Below are positions 46,783 to 56,440 of a stretch of DNA of 64,000 nt, one piece after another; the first letter of the stretch is position 1; each line of letters begins with the position of its first letter. The position numbers were made by a program, and so were the translations under genes. Source of the DNA: Fictibacillus nanhaiensis (lineage in GTDB: Bacteria > Bacillota > Bacilli > Bacillales > Fictibacillaceae); assembly GCA_016401345.1 (NCBI GenBank), contig JAEACG010000001.1, positions 310,001 to 374,000 on the forward strand, given 5' to 3'. Below the pieces are notes generated by a model that saw only the letters and a list, made by a program, of their open reading frames with translations, was not told where the DNA came from and ran no database searches.

Positions 46783-48815
46783 CAGATGTTCACCACCCCT
46801 ACACTTTTCACTTCGAGCTCAGGTTCCAATTCGTTGTATGATAAAACCGCGACATCAGGAAGATAACGTTCAATGAGTTGTCTTACATACATTCTTACAG
46901 CCGGTGAACATAAGAGAACAACAGATTGGTCAAAACCCCGCCCAGATTCAAGTTCAGTAGTAATGCTGTCAAAGATCACTTGAGAATCTTGCGGATCTAA
47001 AGACAGATAATTCCCGTGTTCGGTTTGCTGAACTGCATCAGCTATCTTCTTTTCCACCGAGCCGCCAAGTGTGATAACATGCAGAGGCTCATTTTCATTA
47101 CTATAGCTTTTTGAGATCTGTCTGGATAAGCCTTGTCTTACATACTCTGTTAATAGATCTGTATCTTTTGTCATTTTTGCAAAATCAGCTAACGTTTCAA
47201 AAATTACCGCTAAGTTTCGAATTGAGATTCGTTCTCGTAAAAGTTTTGATAACACTTTTTGAACCTCTCCGATGGTAAGAGCATCTGGAGTTACCTCTTC
47301 CACGATCGCTGGATACGATTCTTTTAAGTGATCTACAAGTTGTTTCGTTTCTTGTCTGCCAATCAATTCGTGTGCGTGCTTCTTGATCACTTCTGTTAAA
47401 TGCGTCGAGACGACTGACGGCGGATCTACGACTGTATATCCTGAGTATTCAGCTCGCTCTTTCATCTCTTCACCGATCCAAATAGCTGGTAGACCAAAAG
47501 CTGGTTCCATCGTTTCGATACCTTGCACCTCTTCATCGTCGATACCTGGGCTCATCGCTAAATAATGATCCAACAGCAGCTCACCTTTTGCGACTTGGCT
47601 TCCTTTTATTTTAATTCTGTATTCATTCGGCTGAAGCTGAATGTTGTCACGAATTCGAACGACCGGTACGATCATTCCAAGTTCTAATGCAAGCTGCCTT
47701 CTGATCATAACAATCCTATCCAACAGGTCACCGCCTTGCGAAGTGTCTGCTAACGGAATAAGGCTGTAGCCGAATTCAAATTCAATCGGGTCGATCTGTA
47801 GAAGGTTCACAACAGATTCAGGGCTTTTCAGCTGTTCTGTCTGAATATCCTCTTCCACCACTTCTTCTTTTACTTTTTGTTCACGTTCTGCTTTTAATAG
47901 AAGATAGCCACCGATTGCTAAAATTCCTCCGATCGTAATCGTGAAAAAGTCATTGATCGGTGTGAACAAGCCAAGCATGATGATGGTGCCGCCAGCAACA
48001 AATAGCATGATAGGATATGCAAGCAATTGTTTACTGATATCAAACCCTAAATTTCCTTCTGAGGCAGCACGAGTAACAATAATTCCTGTCGCTGTTGAAA
48101 TGATCAGCGCAGGGATCTGAGATACTAATCCATCACCAACCGTCATTCTTGTAAATAATTCTGCACTCTCACCAAAACTTAGACCCATCTGAAGCATTCC
48201 GATGATGATTCCGAACAACATATTGATCAAAACGATGATTATACCTGCTATAGCATCACCTTTTACAAATTTACTCGCACCATCCATCGCTCCATAAAAA
48301 TCTGCTTCGCGTTCAATCGTTTCACGTCTTTCTTTCGCTTCCCGATCTGAAATCATGCCAGCGTTTAAGTCTGCATCGATACTCATCTGCTTACCAGGCA
48401 TCGCATCAAGTGTAAATCTTGCCGCTACTTCTGATACACGTTCAGATCCTTTCGTAATTACGATAAATTGAATGATGATTAGAATGAAAAATACAACGAT
48501 ACCAACAAGAATATTTCCACCAACTACAAATTCACCGAAAGTATGTACAACGTTTCCTGCATCTCCGGTTGAAAGGATACTCCTCGTTGTCGAAACGTTT
48601 AGCCCAAGTCTGAAAAGCGTCACTAACAATAACAATGACGGAAATATAGAAAATTGGAGAGGCTGTGTTGTATTCATGGCAATCAATATGATTAAAAGTG
48701 CCAGAGATATATTTGTTATGATTAAGAAGTCCAACATAAACGTTGGCATTGGTATGACGAGCATGGCGATAATGAGAATAACGCCCGCTAAAACACTCAT
48801 GTCTCTAGCTTTCAT
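46782..48815 (-). CDS. flhA: Flagellar type III export protein FlhA
   Basis: Ring-forming export-gate component that uses proton motive force and binds chaperone-substrate complexes. The 677 residues have eight membrane helices in the first half, the FHIPEP-type region FTLDAMPGKQMSIDADLNAG near 140-160, and a large cytoplasmic domain with IRDNIQLQPNEYRIKIKG and PPSVVSTHLTEVIKKHA. It lies 23 bases after flhB and overlaps flhF by one base. Confidence 0.97.
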   Translation of the reverse strand: MKARDMSVLAGVILIIAMLVIPMPTFMLDFLIITNISLALLIILIAMNTTQPLQFSIFPSLLLLVTLFRLGLNVSTTRSILSTGDAGNVVHTFGEFVVGGNILVGIVVFFILIIIQFIVITKGSERVSEVAARFTLDAMPGKQMSIDADLNAGMISDREAKERRETIEREADFYGAMDGASKFVKGDAIAGIIIVLINMLFGIIIGMLQMGLSFGESAELFTRMTVGDGLVSQIPALIISTATGIIVTRAASEGNLGFDISKQLLAYPIMLFVAGGTIIMLGLFTPINDFFTITIGGILAIGGYLLLKAEREQKVKEEVVEEDIQTEQLKSPESVVNLLQIDPIEFEFGYSLIPLADTSQGGDLLDRIVMIRRQLALELGMIVPVVRIRDNIQLQPNEYRIKIKGSQVAKGELLLDHYLAMSPGIDDEEVQGIETMEPAFGLPAIWIGEEMKERAEYSGYTVVDPPSVVSTHLTEVIKKHAHELIGRQETKQLVDHLKESYPAIVEEVTPDALTIGEVQKVLSKLLRERISIRNLAVIFETLADFAKMTKDTDLLTEYVRQGLSRQISKSYSNENEPLHVITLGGSVEKKIADAVQQTEHGNYLSLDPQDSQVIFDSITTELESGRGFDQSVVLLCSPAVRMYVRQLIERYLPDVAVLSYNELEPELEVKSVGVVNI

Positions 48816-48838
48816 CTGTTAACTCTCCTATTCATTCC

Positions 48839-49921
48839 TTACGCTTTTTTCTTTACACGGTATACGAAGGCTAAAATTTCAGCTACTGCTTTAAAAAGAT
48901 CTTCAGGAATCACATGCCCGATCTCAACGCGGGCGTACAGCGTTCTTGCTAGAGGCTTGTTTTCTACAACCGCTACGTTATGCTCTTTTGCGATTTCTTT
49001 GATGCGTTGAGCGATAAGATCTACTCCCTTTGCCACAACAACGGGAGCAGCCATGTTGTTGTCGTCATACTTTAAGCAGATCGCATAGTGTGTAGGATTC
49101 GTGATGATCACATCTGCTTTAGGCACTTCTTGCATCATTCGCCTCATAGCCATCTGCCTTTGTTTTTCCTTGATCTTCCCTTTAATCTTTGGATCACCTT
49201 CAGATTTTTTGTATTCATCTTTGATATCTTGTTTCGACATCCTAATATTTTTTTCAAAATCGTATTTTTGGTACATATAGTCAAGAAACGCAAGAAAAAG
49301 TAAAACGAGTGAAGCCGCAAAACCCATCTTGACAGCAAGTCCTCCAAAGACAGGTAGTGAAGATTCAATACTCACTAGGCTCATTCTTAAATAGATATCA
49401 CGTTCACTCCAAAGGATAAAAAATGTCACTCCACCGATAAGTAGAATCTTAAGTATTGATTTTGATAGCTCTACTAATGCACGCACCGAGTAGATCCTCT
49501 TAAATCCAGATAAAGGATTGATTCGTTCGAGTTTCATCTGAATCGCTTCTGTTGATAACAAAAAGCCAACTTGCAAATAGTTTCCTAAGACACCGGCTAT
49601 CATAGCCGCAATCATTACGGGAGCTATGATGATCGCGACTTCAAGCGAAAGCTCCCAAAATAGTTTAGGAATACTCGATTCAGTTACGTTATAAAGAAGT
49701 TTCTTATCTAAACTATATGCGAAGAGATGAAGCAACCTCTGACCCATCCAGCTTCCCATAAAGGAAAGAAACATAACTGATGCAAACAGTACAAGTGCAG
49801 CGTTGATGTCAGCGCTTTTGGCTACTTGACCTTTTTTCCTGCTCTCCTGCCTTTTTTTCGGTGTTGCTTTTTCTGTTTTTTCTCCTGAAAAGTATTGTAA
49901 AGTAATTGGATATCTCATCAA
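48839..49921 (-). CDS. flhB: Flagellar export switch protein FlhB
   Basis: Controls the change from hook to filament export by self-cleavage. The 360 residues begin with a Lys/Arg-rich stretch (EKTEKATPKKRQESRKKGQV), followed by four membrane helices and a cytoplasmic domain with the self-cleavage motif NPTH near residue 273. Start is either TTG 49921 or the adjacent ATG 49918, 9 or 12 bases after GGGAG; the TTG is listed here. The start follows fliR with almost no gap. Confidence 0.96.
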   Translation of the reverse strand: MMRYPITLQYFSGEKTEKATPKKRQESRKKGQVAKSADINAALVLFASVMFLSFMGSWMGQRLLHLFAYSLDKKLLYNVTESSIPKLFWELSLEVAIIIAPVMIAAMIAGVLGNYLQVGFLLSTEAIQMKLERINPLSGFKRIYSVRALVELSKSILKILLIGGVTFFILWSERDIYLRMSLVSIESSLPVFGGLAVKMGFAASLVLLFLAFLDYMYQKYDFEKNIRMSKQDIKDEYKKSEGDPKIKGKIKEKQRQMAMRRMMQEVPKADVIITNPTHYAICLKYDDNNMAAPVVVAKGVDLIAQRIKEIAKEHNVAVVENKPLARTLYARVEIGHVIPEDLFKAVAEILAFVYRVKKKA

Positions 49922-49922
49922 C

Positions 49923-50696
49923 TTAAGCCGCTCCCAACAATTCCAATAAGTTAATCATGCTGTCACGCATCTGATCGACCAGCATCTGAACAGATACGAA
50001 GAATGCGGGCATTACTACTAAAAACAACACAAGAGCAATTAATATTTTCACTGGCAGACCAATAACAAAAATGTTCATCTGAGGAACGGTTCTTGCTACG
50101 ATCCCAAGTGCTAGATCTGCTAAAAACAACGTGCCTACGATCGGAATCGCCATCTGCAGAGCAACTAAGAACATACCTGAGAACACACTTATTACAAATC
50201 TCGTAATCCCGCCATCTCCAAAATTAGATATGGTTGAATCAAGCGGTAAAAATTGATAACTATAAAAGATTCCATCGAGTAACATGTGATGAGCATCGGT
50301 AGCTAACAAGAAAAGAATAGCAAACGTATACAGATATCTACCCATCAAAGGAGTCTGAATGCCTGTCTGCGGATCAAACACGTTCGCTATCGCAAAACCC
50401 ATCTGAAGATCAATAAATCCACCCGCTACTTGAATTGCGTAGAAAACAATCGCTGCAATAAATCCGATGGATAGTCCTACCATCGCTTCTTTAATGATTA
50501 ACAGAAAAAATGAACCATCTAACGGAATCGGTTTTGGGTCAATCGCGTACAACATGATCCACGATAAAAATAGGGATAATCCGATTTTATGCATAACAGG
50601 TAAATTTTTATTAGAAAACACAGGAATTGTTAAGAAAAATGCCGATACTCTAGTTAGGATTAATAAAAAAGCAGGGAAAGCAGCTAAATCTACCAT
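49923..50696 (-). CDS. fliR: Flagellar export gate protein FliR
   Basis: The 257-residue membrane protein of the FliPQR export gate complex. It is highly hydrophobic with about six membrane helices; it includes VFSNKNLPVMHKIGLSLFLSW near 25 and GGFIDLQMGFAIANVFDPQTG near 90, conserved in FliR. It lies 4 bases after fliQ and its TAA is next to the flhB start. Confidence 0.95.
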   Translation of the reverse strand: MVDLAAFPAFLLILTRVSAFFLTIPVFSNKNLPVMHKIGLSLFLSWIMLYAIDPKPIPLDGSFFLLIIKEAMVGLSIGFIAAIVFYAIQVAGGFIDLQMGFAIANVFDPQTGIQTPLMGRYLYTFAILFLLATDAHHMLLDGIFYSYQFLPLDSTISNFGDGGITRFVISVFSGMFLVALQMAIPIVGTLFLADLALGIVARTVPQMNIFVIGLPVKILIALVLFLVVMPAFFVSVQMLVDQMRDSMINLLELLGAA

Positions 50697-50700
50697 TTTA

Positions 50701-50970
50701 TCATCCTATATAAGTGTGTAAATTTTGAAAGATATTTGATGTGAAACCTAATATTTGTGAAAGCATCCAAGGTCCGAAAAACACGAGTCCTACTAAAACG
50801 GCAACAATCTTTGGTATAAATGCGAGTGTTTGTTCCTGAATCTGTGTTGTTGCTTGAAAAATACTGACGATCAAACCTACAATCAGGGCTAATAGCATAA
50901 GCGGACCGCACAAAAGCAAGGTCATGTATACCCCTTTTTCAGCTAAAGAAATTACAAATTGAGAATCCAT
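50701..50970 (-). CDS. fliQ: Flagellar export gate protein FliQ
   Basis: An 89-residue protein with two membrane helices that forms part of the export gate. MLLALIVGLIVSIFQATTQIQE near 23 is the typical FliQ hairpin region, and FIPKIVAVLVGLVFFGPWML the second helix. It lies between fliP (13 bases) and fliR (4 bases). Confidence 0.95.
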   Translation of the reverse strand: MDSQFVISLAEKGVYMTLLLCGPLMLLALIVGLIVSIFQATTQIQEQTLAFIPKIVAVLVGLVFFGPWMLSQILGFTSNIFQNLHTYIG

Positions 50971-50983
50971 GTTTACACCTGCC

Positions 50984-51664
50984 TTAATAGCTTAATAGCA
51001 ATGATTTAACGATGAGGTACCAGCCATCAACCAGTACGAATAATAAGATCTTAAATGGCAGTGATATCATCACGGGTGGCAGCATCATCATCCCCATAGC
51101 CATTAAAATAGACGCAACGACCATATCAATGATCAAAAAAGGTACAAAAATCATGAATCCAATTTGAAAAGCTGTCTTTAATTCACTAATCGCAAACGCT
51201 GGAACAAGAGTCGTTAAAGGAATATCTTTAATACTTTCCGGTTTCTTAGCACCTGAATATTCCATAAACAGCATAAGATCTTTTTGTCGTGTATGCTTAG
51301 CCATAAACTCTTTGATGGGAAGACTTCCTTTATCAAAGGCTTCCTCCTGAGAAATCTCACCTTTTACTAATGGCTGAACCGCCTCTTTGTTTACTTCATG
51401 CATCACTGGCGCCATGATAAAAAAAGTTAAGAACAAAGCAATCCCAATCAGAACTTGGTTAGGTGGCATCTGCTGCGTTGCCAGTGAAGTTCTAACAAAT
51501 GACAGAACGATAATGATCCTCGTAAAACAAGTCATAAGTATTAAAATACTTGGAGCAAGCGAAAGGACCGTTAAGAGCAGCAACAGCTGAATGGTAGTTT
51601 CCATGTTCGCTGGATCGCTATTATTTATAAAATCCAAGTCTAATCCAGGAATAAATTCATTCAT
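50984..51664 (-). CDS. fliP: Flagellar export gate protein FliP
   Basis: The 226-residue core subunit of the export gate. TTIQLLLLLTVLSLAPSILI near 24, FTRIIIVLSFVRTSLATQQMPPNQVLIGIALFLTFF (FVRTSLATQQMPPNQ is the hallmark) and FQIGFMIFVPFLIIDMVVAS near 165 are conserved. ATG 51664 follows AAAGGGA and overlaps the fliZ end by 8 bases; a longer in-frame reading lies entirely over fliZ and is rejected. Confidence 0.96.
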   Translation of the reverse strand: MNEFIPGLDLDFINNSDPANMETTIQLLLLLTVLSLAPSILILMTCFTRIIIVLSFVRTSLATQQMPPNQVLIGIALFLTFFIMAPVMHEVNKEAVQPLVKGEISQEEAFDKGSLPIKEFMAKHTRQKDLMLFMEYSGAKKPESIKDIPLTTLVPAFAISELKTAFQIGFMIFVPFLIIDMVVASILMAMGMMMLPPVMISLPFKILLFVLVDGWYLIVKSLLLSY

Positions 51665-52328
51665 GATGTTTCCCTTTCTCAAGTACTCTCTGAAGATCTT
51701 TTTGCTGATTCTTCTTATCTTGAACAATCGATTGAAGCATAGTCTTAAAAGATTGCGTATGATCTTTAGTATCTGCTGGTCTTGTTTCATTGGAAGTCTT
51801 ACTTGACTCTTCGGTTCTACTTTTCAGCCATTTTTGTTTCAATTGGTTCGTCATCGTTGAAACGTTTTGGGATGGACGCTGATCGAGCATCATCTGAACT
51901 TCATCTTCATTGGTAATCTCTTTTAGAAGTGTTACCGAATCTCCAACACCTACAACCAAGACAGAATTACCCGTTTTGATGAGTTGCACAGAACGGTTCT
52001 GTCCGATTCCGATTCCTCCTAAAGACTGAAGATTTTTACCGTCTTGAAAACTAACAGATTTTCTTTGAATAAATCGTAAAACAAAAAATAAGATCGCTAG
52101 AACAATTCCAAGCATAAACACGAGCTTGACGAGCATCATAATTGTGCTTTCGCTCTTAGCATTCACAGGGCTAGTTTCTGCTGGTGCTTTTTCCTTCTCG
52201 CCCTTTTGATCTGAGTTATTTATGGTGTCATAAACACTTTTCCCTGAACTGCTGCCTTCCGCTTGTACACTAATCGGTACAAGCGAGAGACAAACTGCTG
52301 CAAAAAAACTAATTAACCATCGATACAT
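51657..52328 (-). CDS. fliZ: Flagellar biosynthesis protein FliZ (FliO type)
   Basis: The Bacillus FliZ, a FliO-type protein that helps FliP assembly. The 223 residues have a signal peptide (MYRWLISFFAAVCLSLVPISVQA), a polar extracytoplasmic part, a membrane helix (MMLVKLVFMLGIVLAILFFVL near 85) and a cytoplasmic FliO domain with GGIGIGQNRSVQLIKTGNSVLVVGVG-type sequence, then a Lys-rich tail. It lies 7 bases after cheY and overlaps fliP by 8 bases. Confidence 0.93.
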   Translation of the reverse strand: MYRWLISFFAAVCLSLVPISVQAEGSSSGKSVYDTINNSDQKGEKEKAPAETSPVNAKSESTIMMLVKLVFMLGIVLAILFFVLRFIQRKSVSFQDGKNLQSLGGIGIGQNRSVQLIKTGNSVLVVGVGDSVTLLKEITNEDEVQMMLDQRPSQNVSTMTNQLKQKWLKSRTEESSKTSNETRPADTKDHTQSFKTMLQSIVQDKKNQQKDLQRVLEKGKHHE

Positions 52329-52335
52329 GAAACGC

Positions 52336-52698
52336 TTAGCCTAAAGTCTTCTTGATCGCTTCAATTACACGGTCAGCTGCAAAGGGCTTAACGATAAAGT
52401 CTTTTGCCCCAGCTTGGATCGCATCGATTACCATCGCTTGCTGTCCCATGGCTGAACACATGATAATTTTTGCATCAGGGTTTGTTTTTTTGATCTCTTT
52501 TAAAGCTGATATGCCGTCCATTTCAGGCATCGTAATATCCATCGTAACTAGATCTGGTTTTAACTCTTGAAATTTCTCGATCGCTTGTGCACCGTCAGCC
52601 GCTTCACCGACAACATCGAATCCATTCTTAACTAAGATATCCTTGATCATCATTCTCATAAATGCTGCATCATCAACAACTAAAATACGCTCTCCCAT
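52336..52698 (-). CDS. cheY: Chemotaxis response regulator CheY
   Basis: A 120-residue single receiver domain that, when phosphorylated, binds FliM to promote counterclockwise rotation in Bacillus. Asp9, Asp10 and phospho-acceptor Asp54 (VTMDITMPEMDG) are present, with the conserved switch Ser in MCSAMG and Lys in FIVKPF. It lies between fliY (17 bases) and fliZ (7 bases). Confidence 0.97.
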   Translation of the reverse strand: MGERILVVDDAAFMRMMIKDILVKNGFDVVGEAADGAQAIEKFQELKPDLVTMDITMPEMDGISALKEIKKTNPDAKIIMCSAMGQQAMVIDAIQAGAKDFIVKPFAADRVIEAIKKTLG

Positions 52699-52715
52699 TT
52701 CACTTACCTCCGGTA

Positions 52716-53852
52716 TTATTTCAATTTTTCTAAACGATCACGCTGGCTTAAAATCTCTGTTACGCGGACTCCGAAATTTTCATCAATAACAACGACCTCG
52801 CCTTTTGCGATCATCTTATGGTTAACAAAGATATCCACTGGTTCACCAGCTAGTTTATCGAGCTCTACGATCGAACCTTGAGACATCTCCAAAATATCTT
52901 TGATTGTTTTCTTTGTCCTTCCTAGCTCCACTGTGACTTGAAGCGGAATGTCTAACAACATGTCTAGGTTTTTTGTATCTCTTTGATTCGTCTCATAATC
53001 TCCAAAGTCCGAAAAACTTGCCGGCTGAATGGAAACGTCTCTCATCTGCGATTGATAGACAGGCTGAGGCTCACTTCTTGGCTCACTATGAACGCGTTCT
53101 TGGTAATGTTCTACCGGTGGAGATGTCGGTGCCACTTCTTCATGAGGGACATAATCGGCAACCGGCTCATTTTCAACAACAGGTTCAGGATTCATTAGCT
53201 TATGTACAAGGTCCTTTGAGAACTCAGCATCAATCAGCTGCATGATATTTGAATCGATCAGTTCACCCACTTTAAGTCTGAAAGAAACTTTTACTAAAAT
53301 CTCTTCATCAGGAATCAAACTCGTGTTTGATTCAACATCCAGAAAATCAATCTTTGGCGGCGATATGTCTACCTTTTTATTAAAGATCGTAGACATCGAT
53401 GTTGAAGCGGATCCCATCATCTGATTCATCGCTTCACCAACAGCACTTAATTGCAGTTCTCCAAAATCAGGAGAAGGATTAGTACCCTCACCACCAAGCA
53501 TCAAATCTGCAATGATCTGTGCATCCGTCTTACGGATCACTAACAAGTTTGCTCCTTCGATGCCTTCTGTGTATGTAACTTGAACCGCAACATGCGGAAT
53601 CGGAAACTCATCTTTTAACTCGGTACGTTTTACGACTGTTACTTGTGGCGTCGTAATATCTACCTTTTGATTTAACAGGGTGGATAGTGCTGTTGCAGCA
53701 CTTCCAAATGAGATGTTTCCGATCTCACCTAACGCATCTCGTTCGATCGATGATAGGTATTCTTCGGTTTCGGTCGCTCCGGACGAGGAAGGACTTCCAC
53801 CATTCAGCAAAGCATCAATTTCGTCTTGTGAAAGCATATCTCCACTTACCAT
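52716..53852 (-). CDS. fliY: Flagellar switch protein and CheY-P phosphatase FliY
   Basis: C-ring protein of the Bacillus type that also dephosphorylates CheY-P. The 378 residues start with a CheY-binding peptide (LSQDEIDALLNGG), then a CheC-like phosphatase part with two active sites (LGEIGNISFGSAATAL near 38 and SAVGEAMNQMMGSA near 138), a variable Pro/Glu/Val-rich linker (245-290) and a C-terminal SpoA/FliN domain (PLQVTVELGRTKKTIKDIL). It overlaps fliM by 7 bases. The downstream ATG at 53837 is an alternative start. Confidence 0.95.
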   Translation of the reverse strand: MVSGDMLSQDEIDALLNGGSPSSSGATETEEYLSSIERDALGEIGNISFGSAATALSTLLNQKVDITTPQVTVVKRTELKDEFPIPHVAVQVTYTEGIEGANLLVIRKTDAQIIADLMLGGEGTNPSPDFGELQLSAVGEAMNQMMGSASTSMSTIFNKKVDISPPKIDFLDVESNTSLIPDEEILVKVSFRLKVGELIDSNIMQLIDAEFSKDLVHKLMNPEPVVENEPVADYVPHEEVAPTSPPVEHYQERVHSEPRSEPQPVYQSQMRDVSIQPASFSDFGDYETNQRDTKNLDMLLDIPLQVTVELGRTKKTIKDILEMSQGSIVELDKLAGEPVDIFVNHKMIAKGEVVVIDENFGVRVTEILSQRDRLEKLK

Positions 53853-54838
53853 TGATCCTCATCCTCCTTAATGGTTTCGATAATTTGAACGGCTAGCTTT
53901 TTCTTCACTTTTCCGGGTTGACCGTAGAACTTAGGATTGTTTTCTACTTTAATCACGAGTGGTTGGTTGATCCTTTGATCAAGTTCAATACAGTCACCAA
54001 TAGATAAGTTCAGAAACTCTTCTATCGACATGTCTGAAGATCCTAGCTCAACCTTAAAAGGCAAAAAGGCGTTCTTAATCTTTTGTTCAATAAATTCAGT
54101 TTCTCCCGGAATTCTTGTCTTCTTTTTATTCTGCATCCAATGATGAACAGATAGCTTTGGTATGATCGGCTCTATGACAACATGCGGAAGGCAAATATTA
54201 ATCATTCCGCTCGTTTCACCAATCGTCGTGTTTAACGAGATGACGACAACCGTTTCGTTCGGAGAAACCATCTGTAAAAATTGTGGATTCACTTCCAAAT
54301 CGAGCATGAACGGCTCCAGTTCGATCACACTTGTCCAAGCCTCTTTAAAACTATCAAGTGTGTTTTCAAATAACTGATTCATGATTCGTGTCTCAATCTC
54401 AGTTAAATTCTCGATCTTATTCATCCCTGCCCCGCTGCCGCCCATCACTCTATCAAGCATGGCATATGCGATATTCGGGTTTACTTCCATTAAGATGCGC
54501 CCTTCAAACGGATGTGCTTCAAACACATTCAATAAAGTCATCTTCGGAACAGAACGAATAAATTCCTCATATGGTAGCTGATCAACAGACGCTACTCCGA
54601 TCTGGACGTAAGTTCTGAGCTGTGCCGAAAAATAAGTCGTTAAGAGTCTTGCAAAGTTCTCATGCAATCTCGTTAAACTGCGGATCTGCTCTTTCGAAAA
54701 ACGAAGGGCTCTTTTAAAATCGTAAACTTTAACCTTATTCTCTGACTCTTCCTTTTTAAGCTCTTCTGCATCCATCTCTCCAGTGGAAAGGGCGGAGAGA
54801 AGAGCATCTATTTCGTTTTGTGACAAAACATCAACCAA
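53846..54838 (-). CDS. fliM: Flagellar motor switch protein FliM
   Basis: C-ring protein that receives CheY-P. It begins with the CheY-binding peptide LSQNEIDALLSAL, followed by the CheC-like middle domain (AQLRTYVQIGVASVDQLPYEEF near 95; GSGAGMNKIENLTEIE) and a C-terminal SpoA domain (FKVELGSSDMSIEEFLNL). I favour TTG 54838, 6 bases after AGAGGTG, giving about 330 residues; a GTG 9 bases earlier overlaps that ribosome site. It lies 26-35 bases after fliL. Confidence 0.94.
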   Translation of the reverse strand: MVDVLSQNEIDALLSALSTGEMDAEELKKEESENKVKVYDFKRALRFSKEQIRSLTRLHENFARLLTTYFSAQLRTYVQIGVASVDQLPYEEFIRSVPKMTLLNVFEAHPFEGRILMEVNPNIAYAMLDRVMGGSGAGMNKIENLTEIETRIMNQLFENTLDSFKEAWTSVIELEPFMLDLEVNPQFLQMVSPNETVVVISLNTTIGETSGMINICLPHVVIEPIIPKLSVHHWMQNKKKTRIPGETEFIEQKIKNAFLPFKVELGSSDMSIEEFLNLSIGDCIELDQRINQPLVIKVENNPKFYGQPGKVKKKLAVQIIETIKEDEDQW

Positions 54839-54872
54839 GAGTCTCACCTCTTTTCATGCCGTTTTTAGTGAA

Positions 54873-55301
54873 TTATTGTATGATCTTTTGAGTTGTGTAG
54901 ACTCTGACTACTTTCCCATCTTGCATAACCTTATTAATCTCTGTTTTCAACTTGTCCTCTAAGGAAATCAATCCTTGTTGCCCAGATAGTTCTTCTGTTT
55001 TCTTGTTCGAGATCTCATAGATGATAAGATTGTTTACTTGAAACAATCTTTTCTCAAGTTCGTGTTTTGCATCTTCATTATCCGCTTGAATCTTGAACTG
55101 AATCTTTACATAAGACTGATCTGCAAGATTGGTTGTCATTTCATTGGTTTCGACCATCAGCTTGTCCAGCTCTTCTGCTGTAGGTTCTGAAGCTTCGGTC
55201 TTAGGTGAGAACTGCTTAAACCCGTAATATCCTGCTGCACCGATTAAACCGATCGCTACGAGCATAGAGAGCATGATCGTTACCGCTTTATTTTTTCCCA
55301 A
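54873..55301 (-). CDS. fliL: Flagellar basal body protein FliL
   Basis: A 142-residue single-pass membrane protein that supports stator function. MLSMLVAIGLIGAAGYYGF near 10 is the N-terminal helix, followed by a periplasm-side-type domain with YVKIQFKIQADNEDAKHELEKR and a conserved end TQKIIQ. Start is TTG immediately after the swrD stop, with AAGGAGG inside the end of swrD as ribosome site. It precedes fliM. Confidence 0.93.
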   Translation of the reverse strand: MGKNKAVTIMLSMLVAIGLIGAAGYYGFKQFSPKTEASEPTAEELDKLMVETNEMTTNLADQSYVKIQFKIQADNEDAKHELEKRLFQVNNLIIYEISNKKTEELSGQQGLISLEDKLKTEINKVMQDGKVVRVYTTQKIIQ

Positions 55302-55514
55302 TTACAGACCCTCCTTTTTCTGACTTAGTGGCAGCAAATTAATATTTCTATAAAAAGTTGATATCAAATGAGCAACCTGTTCTTCACTTTCTTTAACAAC
55401 ATACTTTTTGCCTGTTGTTAAAGTGATCGTCGTATCGGGAAACGATTGGATCTGTTCAATATAGATCGCATTCAGCGTAAACGTATTCCCGTTTAACTGA
55501 GTTAAAGAAATCAT
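55302..55514 (-). CDS. swrD: SwrD (FlbD family) flagellar power protein
   Basis: A 70-residue protein starting [32 protein letters not shown], the FlbD signature. In B. subtilis SwrD (YlzI) raises flagellar power, seemingly through the stators. No membrane helix is seen. Its last codons carry the fliL ribosome site and its stop abuts the fliL start. It lies about 48 bases after flgE. Confidence 0.9.
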   Translation of the reverse strand: MISLTQLNGNTFTLNAIYIEQIQSFPDTTITLTTGKKYVVKESEEQVAHLISTFYRNINLLPLSQKKEGL

Positions 55515-55562
55515 GAGTTTCGGAGCTAAGCCTTTTCCTGCTCACCCCTGCCTCCCTTCACG

Positions 55563-56357
55563 TTAGCGTTTTAAGTTCACAAGCTCCTGAAGGATCTCAT
55601 CAGATGTTGTAATGATTCTTGTATTCGCTTGAAACCCACGCTGTGCAACAATCATCTCCGTGAACTCTTCAGATAAGTCTACGTTGGACATTTCAAGTGC
55701 ACCAGCTACTAGTGTACCTGCTCCACCTGCTCCACCAGGAGTAGATGCTGTTGGTGTTCCTGAATTTACACTAGCTCGGTATTCATTACTTCCTGCTTTT
55801 TCTAACCCTTCATTGTTTGAAAACTTAGCAAGTTCAATTTGACCAGCTGTAACAAGTGCACCTGCATTATCGATATAGCTCACTGTACCATCTGCACCTA
55901 CACTAAAACTTTTTGCAGAAGATGGAACTGTAATTTTTGTATTACCAGTCCCTAATAAAAATTTACCGTCTGCATTAACGATTTGACCTGTACTATCTAA
56001 ATAAAAATTTCCTGCTCTAGTAAAAGTAGTATCTGTACCTGACAGTAGCTTAAAAAAACCATCTCCAGAAATACCTAGGTCAAGAGGTCTAGCTGTATTT
56101 TGCAAGCTTCCTTGAGTGTGAACAGTATCAATCGTAGCCAACTGAGAGCCTAATCCTACTTGTTTGGGATTTACTCCTCCTTTAGCAGCAGTTCCTGCGC
56201 TCGCCCCAGCAATCTGCTGACTAACAATATCCTTAAAAGTTGTACGGCCTTTCTTAAAGCCATACGTATTAACGTTTGCGATGTTATTTCCGATTACATC
56301 TAACTTCACCTGAAAGTTTTTCATACCGCTGATTCCTGAATACATAGAACGTAACAT
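55563..56357 (-). CDS. flgE: Flagellar hook protein FlgE (formerly FlgG in Bacillus)
   Basis: The 264-residue structural hook subunit. It has the N-terminal rod/hook motif LRSMYSGISGMKNFQVKLDVIGNNIANVNTYGFKKGR (in two parts: SGMKNFQVKLDVIGNNIANV, TYGFKKG) and the C-terminal TEMIVAQRGFQANTRIITTSDEILQELVNLKR-type ending. Middle domain is short, as in B. subtilis. Older annotation calls it flgG; length and position match the B. subtilis hook gene. Ribosome site AAGGGAG precedes the ATG. Confidence 0.93.
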   Translation of the reverse strand: MLRSMYSGISGMKNFQVKLDVIGNNIANVNTYGFKKGRTTFKDIVSQQIAGASAGTAAKGGVNPKQVGLGSQLATIDTVHTQGSLQNTARPLDLGISGDGFFKLLSGTDTTFTRAGNFYLDSTGQIVNADGKFLLGTGNTKITVPSSAKSFSVGADGTVSYIDNAGALVTAGQIELAKFSNNEGLEKAGSNEYRASVNSGTPTASTPGGAGGAGTLVAGALEMSNVDLSEEFTEMIVAQRGFQANTRIITTSDEILQELVNLKR

Positions 56358-56440
56358 TTGTTTTTATCTCCCTTACTTGGTTTATTAACTGCGTCTGTCA
56401 TTCGGCAGTTTTGTGAGCCTCCTGTAAAGGTCCAGCTCGT